From Gemmatimonadota bacterium (GTDB lineage Bacteria > Gemmatimonadota > Gemmatimonadetes > Longimicrobiales > UBA6960): 7,084 bases of DNA. This document shows positions 6,015 to 7,084 of this stretch, one piece after another; positions within the stretch are counted from its first letter, which is position 1; every line of letters begins with the position of its first letter. The DNA is taken from the NCBI GenBank assembly GCA_002712565.1, contig PAUA01000014.1:42891-49974 (forward strand), read 5' to 3'. Made by a program: the position numbers and the translations under genes. Below the pieces are notes generated by a model that was not told the origin of the DNA, did no database searches, and worked only from the letters and a program-made list of their open reading frames with translations.

Positions 6015-7084
6015 ATGGCCGAGACCAACGGAACCAGCGCACTGCAGTCGGCGGAGCAGCTTTCACCCGACCTGACCGCAGACTACCTGGAGCATCACGC
6101 CCTGATGCCGCTCCGGTGCGAGGAGGGGCAGCTGCTCACGGCCACCTGGGCGGAGGTGCTGGACGAGCGCGCGCTCGACGACCTGCGTCTGATCGCGGGT
6201 GTGCCCATCACCCTCGTGAAGCTGCCCGAAGCCGACGTACGCGCCGCCATCCGGCGCACGTATTCATCAGACGCCATGACGGCCGAGGGAGTCATCGCAG
6301 GCCTGGGAGACGACGTGCGGGCGGTGAGGGAGACCGATTCAGCGCTCGACGACCTGGTGAGCCTCGCCAACGAAGCGCCCGTTGTGAAGATCGTGAACCT
6401 GCTGCTGCTCGAGGCGCTGGACACACGCGCCTCGGACGTCCACCTGGAGTCCTACCAAAACGGTCTCCGAGTGCGCTACCGTGTGGACGGCGTCCTTCAG
6501 GACGCGATCGCGCCGCCGCCTCGTCTCGCGGCTGCCGTCGTGAGTCGACTCAAGATCATGGCCGAGCTCGACATCGCCGAACGGCGTGTACCCCAGGATG
6601 GCCGAATCCGCCTGCGTATGCACGACCGCCAGGTCGACGTGCGCGTGTCCACACTCCCCACCCTCCACGGCGAGAGCGTGGTGCTGCGTCTCCTGGACAA
6701 AGAGTCGGGACGTATCGACTTGGAGGCGCTCGGGATGGGGCCGGACACGCTTGCCCGCTTCGACAAGGTCATCGCAAAACCGCACGGCATCGTGCTGTCC
6801 ACGGGGCCGACCGGATCGGGCAAGACCACCACACTTTATGCGGCCGTGGACCGGATCCGGACCGGGCGCGAGAAGATCCTCACCGTGGAGGACCCGGTCG
6901 AGTACGAGCTTCCGGGGGTACCCCAGGTGCCCGTCAACGATAAGGTCGGCCTGACCTTCGCGAACGCGCTACGCGCCCTGCTCAGGCAGGATCCCGACGT
7001 CATGCTCGTCGGCGAAATCCGCGATCAGGAGACGGCGGACATCGCCACCCACGCGGCTCTCACGGGTCACCTCGTCCTGTCGAC
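6015..7084 (+). CDS. gspE: GspE, type II secretion assembly ATPase (3' partial)
   Basis: Hexameric cytoplasmic ATPase that drives pseudopilus assembly and docks on GspL. The frame is open to the window end (356 residues); roughly the last 150 residues of the usual length are missing. An N-terminal T2SSE_N-like domain covers about 15-85, a linker follows, then the N2 domain (about 120-235) with VHLESYQNGLRVRYRVDGVLQ (142-162), DIAERRVPQDGRIRLR (186-201) and LPTLHGESVVLRLL (214-227). Walker A is GPTGSGKT (264-271, K270). The Asp box is VEDPVEYELPGVPQVPVN (291-308). Walker B is DPDVMLVGEIRD (326-337, with Glu 334). The His box begins at THAALTGH (345-352), and the window stops 4 residues later. 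The ATG at 6015 gives residue numbers collinear with Vibrio cholerae EpsE as I recall it (K270, and Arg at 210, 225, 320, 324 and 336), which supports this start. The zinc-binding tetracysteine region, if present, lies beyond the window. Confidence 0.95.
   Translation, partial: MAETNGTSALQSAEQLSPDLTADYLEHHALMPLRCEEGQLLTATWAEVLDERALDDLRLIAGVPITLVKLPEADVRAAIRRTYSSDAMTAEGVIAGLGDDVRAVRETDSALDDLVSLANEAPVVKIVNLLLLEALDTRASDVHLESYQNGLRVRYRVDGVLQDAIAPPPRLAAAVVSRLKIMAELDIAERRVPQDGRIRLRMHDRQVDVRVSTLPTLHGESVVLRLLDKESGRIDLEALGMGPDTLARFDKVIAKPHGIVLSTGPTGSGKTTTLYAAVDRIRTGREKILTVEDPVEYELPGVPQVPVNDKVGLTFANALRALLRQDPDVMLVGEIRDQETADIATHAALTGHLVLS

Noticed and set aside
6116..6943. 275-codon plus-strand open frame in another phase over gspE.
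   Set aside because: The frame starting at 6015 carries Walker A, Asp box, Walker B and the start of the His box; the other phase is Arg/Gly/Pro-rich with no motif.
7079..7084. Window ends in GTCGAC, a SalI site, considered as a cloning junction.
   Set aside because: The gspE frame reads through as expected for the His box, so a chance six-base site in GC-rich DNA is the simpler explanation.
1..7084. Searched for tRNA, rRNA, CRISPR repeats, insertion sequences, riboswitches and terminators.
   Set aside because: Coding sequence is continuous with only a 13-base gap, and I saw no repeat array, transposase motif or hairpin followed by a T run.

Overview
The window is a single, tightly packed plus-strand block of seven genes for a type II secretion system (T2SS), with no gene on the minus strand and no non-coding stretch longer than 13 bases. 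In order they are gspJ (5' end cut off by the window), gspK, gspL, gspM, a GspC/PilP-like gene, gspD, and gspE (3' end cut off by the window). The DNA is clearly high in GC with strong G/C third-position bias, and the proteins are those of a two-membrane bacterium. The divergent proteins, the PilM/PilN/PilO/PilP-like versions of GspL, GspM and GspC, and a gene order unlike the proteobacterial gspC-to-gspN arrangement point to an environmental lineage outside the classical gammaproteobacteria. Gemmatimonadota, Acidobacteriota or a deltaproteobacterium-like group are possible; this assignment is a low-confidence inference.

Layout: 1-594 is the minor pseudopilin GspJ. 591-1631 is the minor pseudopilin GspK, expected to cap the pseudopilus tip together with GspJ and GspI. 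1631-2989 is GspL, an actin-like cytoplasmic domain joined by one membrane helix to a periplasmic PilN-like domain. 2986-3669 is GspM (PilO-like). 3666-4454 is a bitopic periplasmic protein with a DPF motif and a small beta-domain, in the position of GspC/PilP, with an odd charged and Gly/Arg-rich tail. 4451-6001 is the outer-membrane secretin GspD, with a shorter than usual periplasmic part. 6015-7084 is the assembly ATPase GspE, which runs off the window.

Five consecutive gene junctions are stop/start overlaps (ATGA or TGATG), and the sixth gap is 13 bases, so the block is almost certainly one transcript with translational coupling. GspE would power the machine from the cytoplasm. GspL and GspM form the inner-membrane platform, the C/P-like protein bridges it to the secretin, and GspJ/GspK sit at the tip of the pseudopilus. 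GspF, GspG, GspH, GspI, the prepilin peptidase and any pilotin are not in the window; G-H-I probably lie upstream of gspJ and F downstream of gspE.

This is a recognisable system rather than a wholly new one. The points most worth a second look are the pilMNOPQ-like order of L-M-C-D, the secretin with a single visible NolW-type ring domain carrying a Gln-rich insertion, and the RGG-tailed C/P protein whose tail codons also supply the gspD ribosome binding site.
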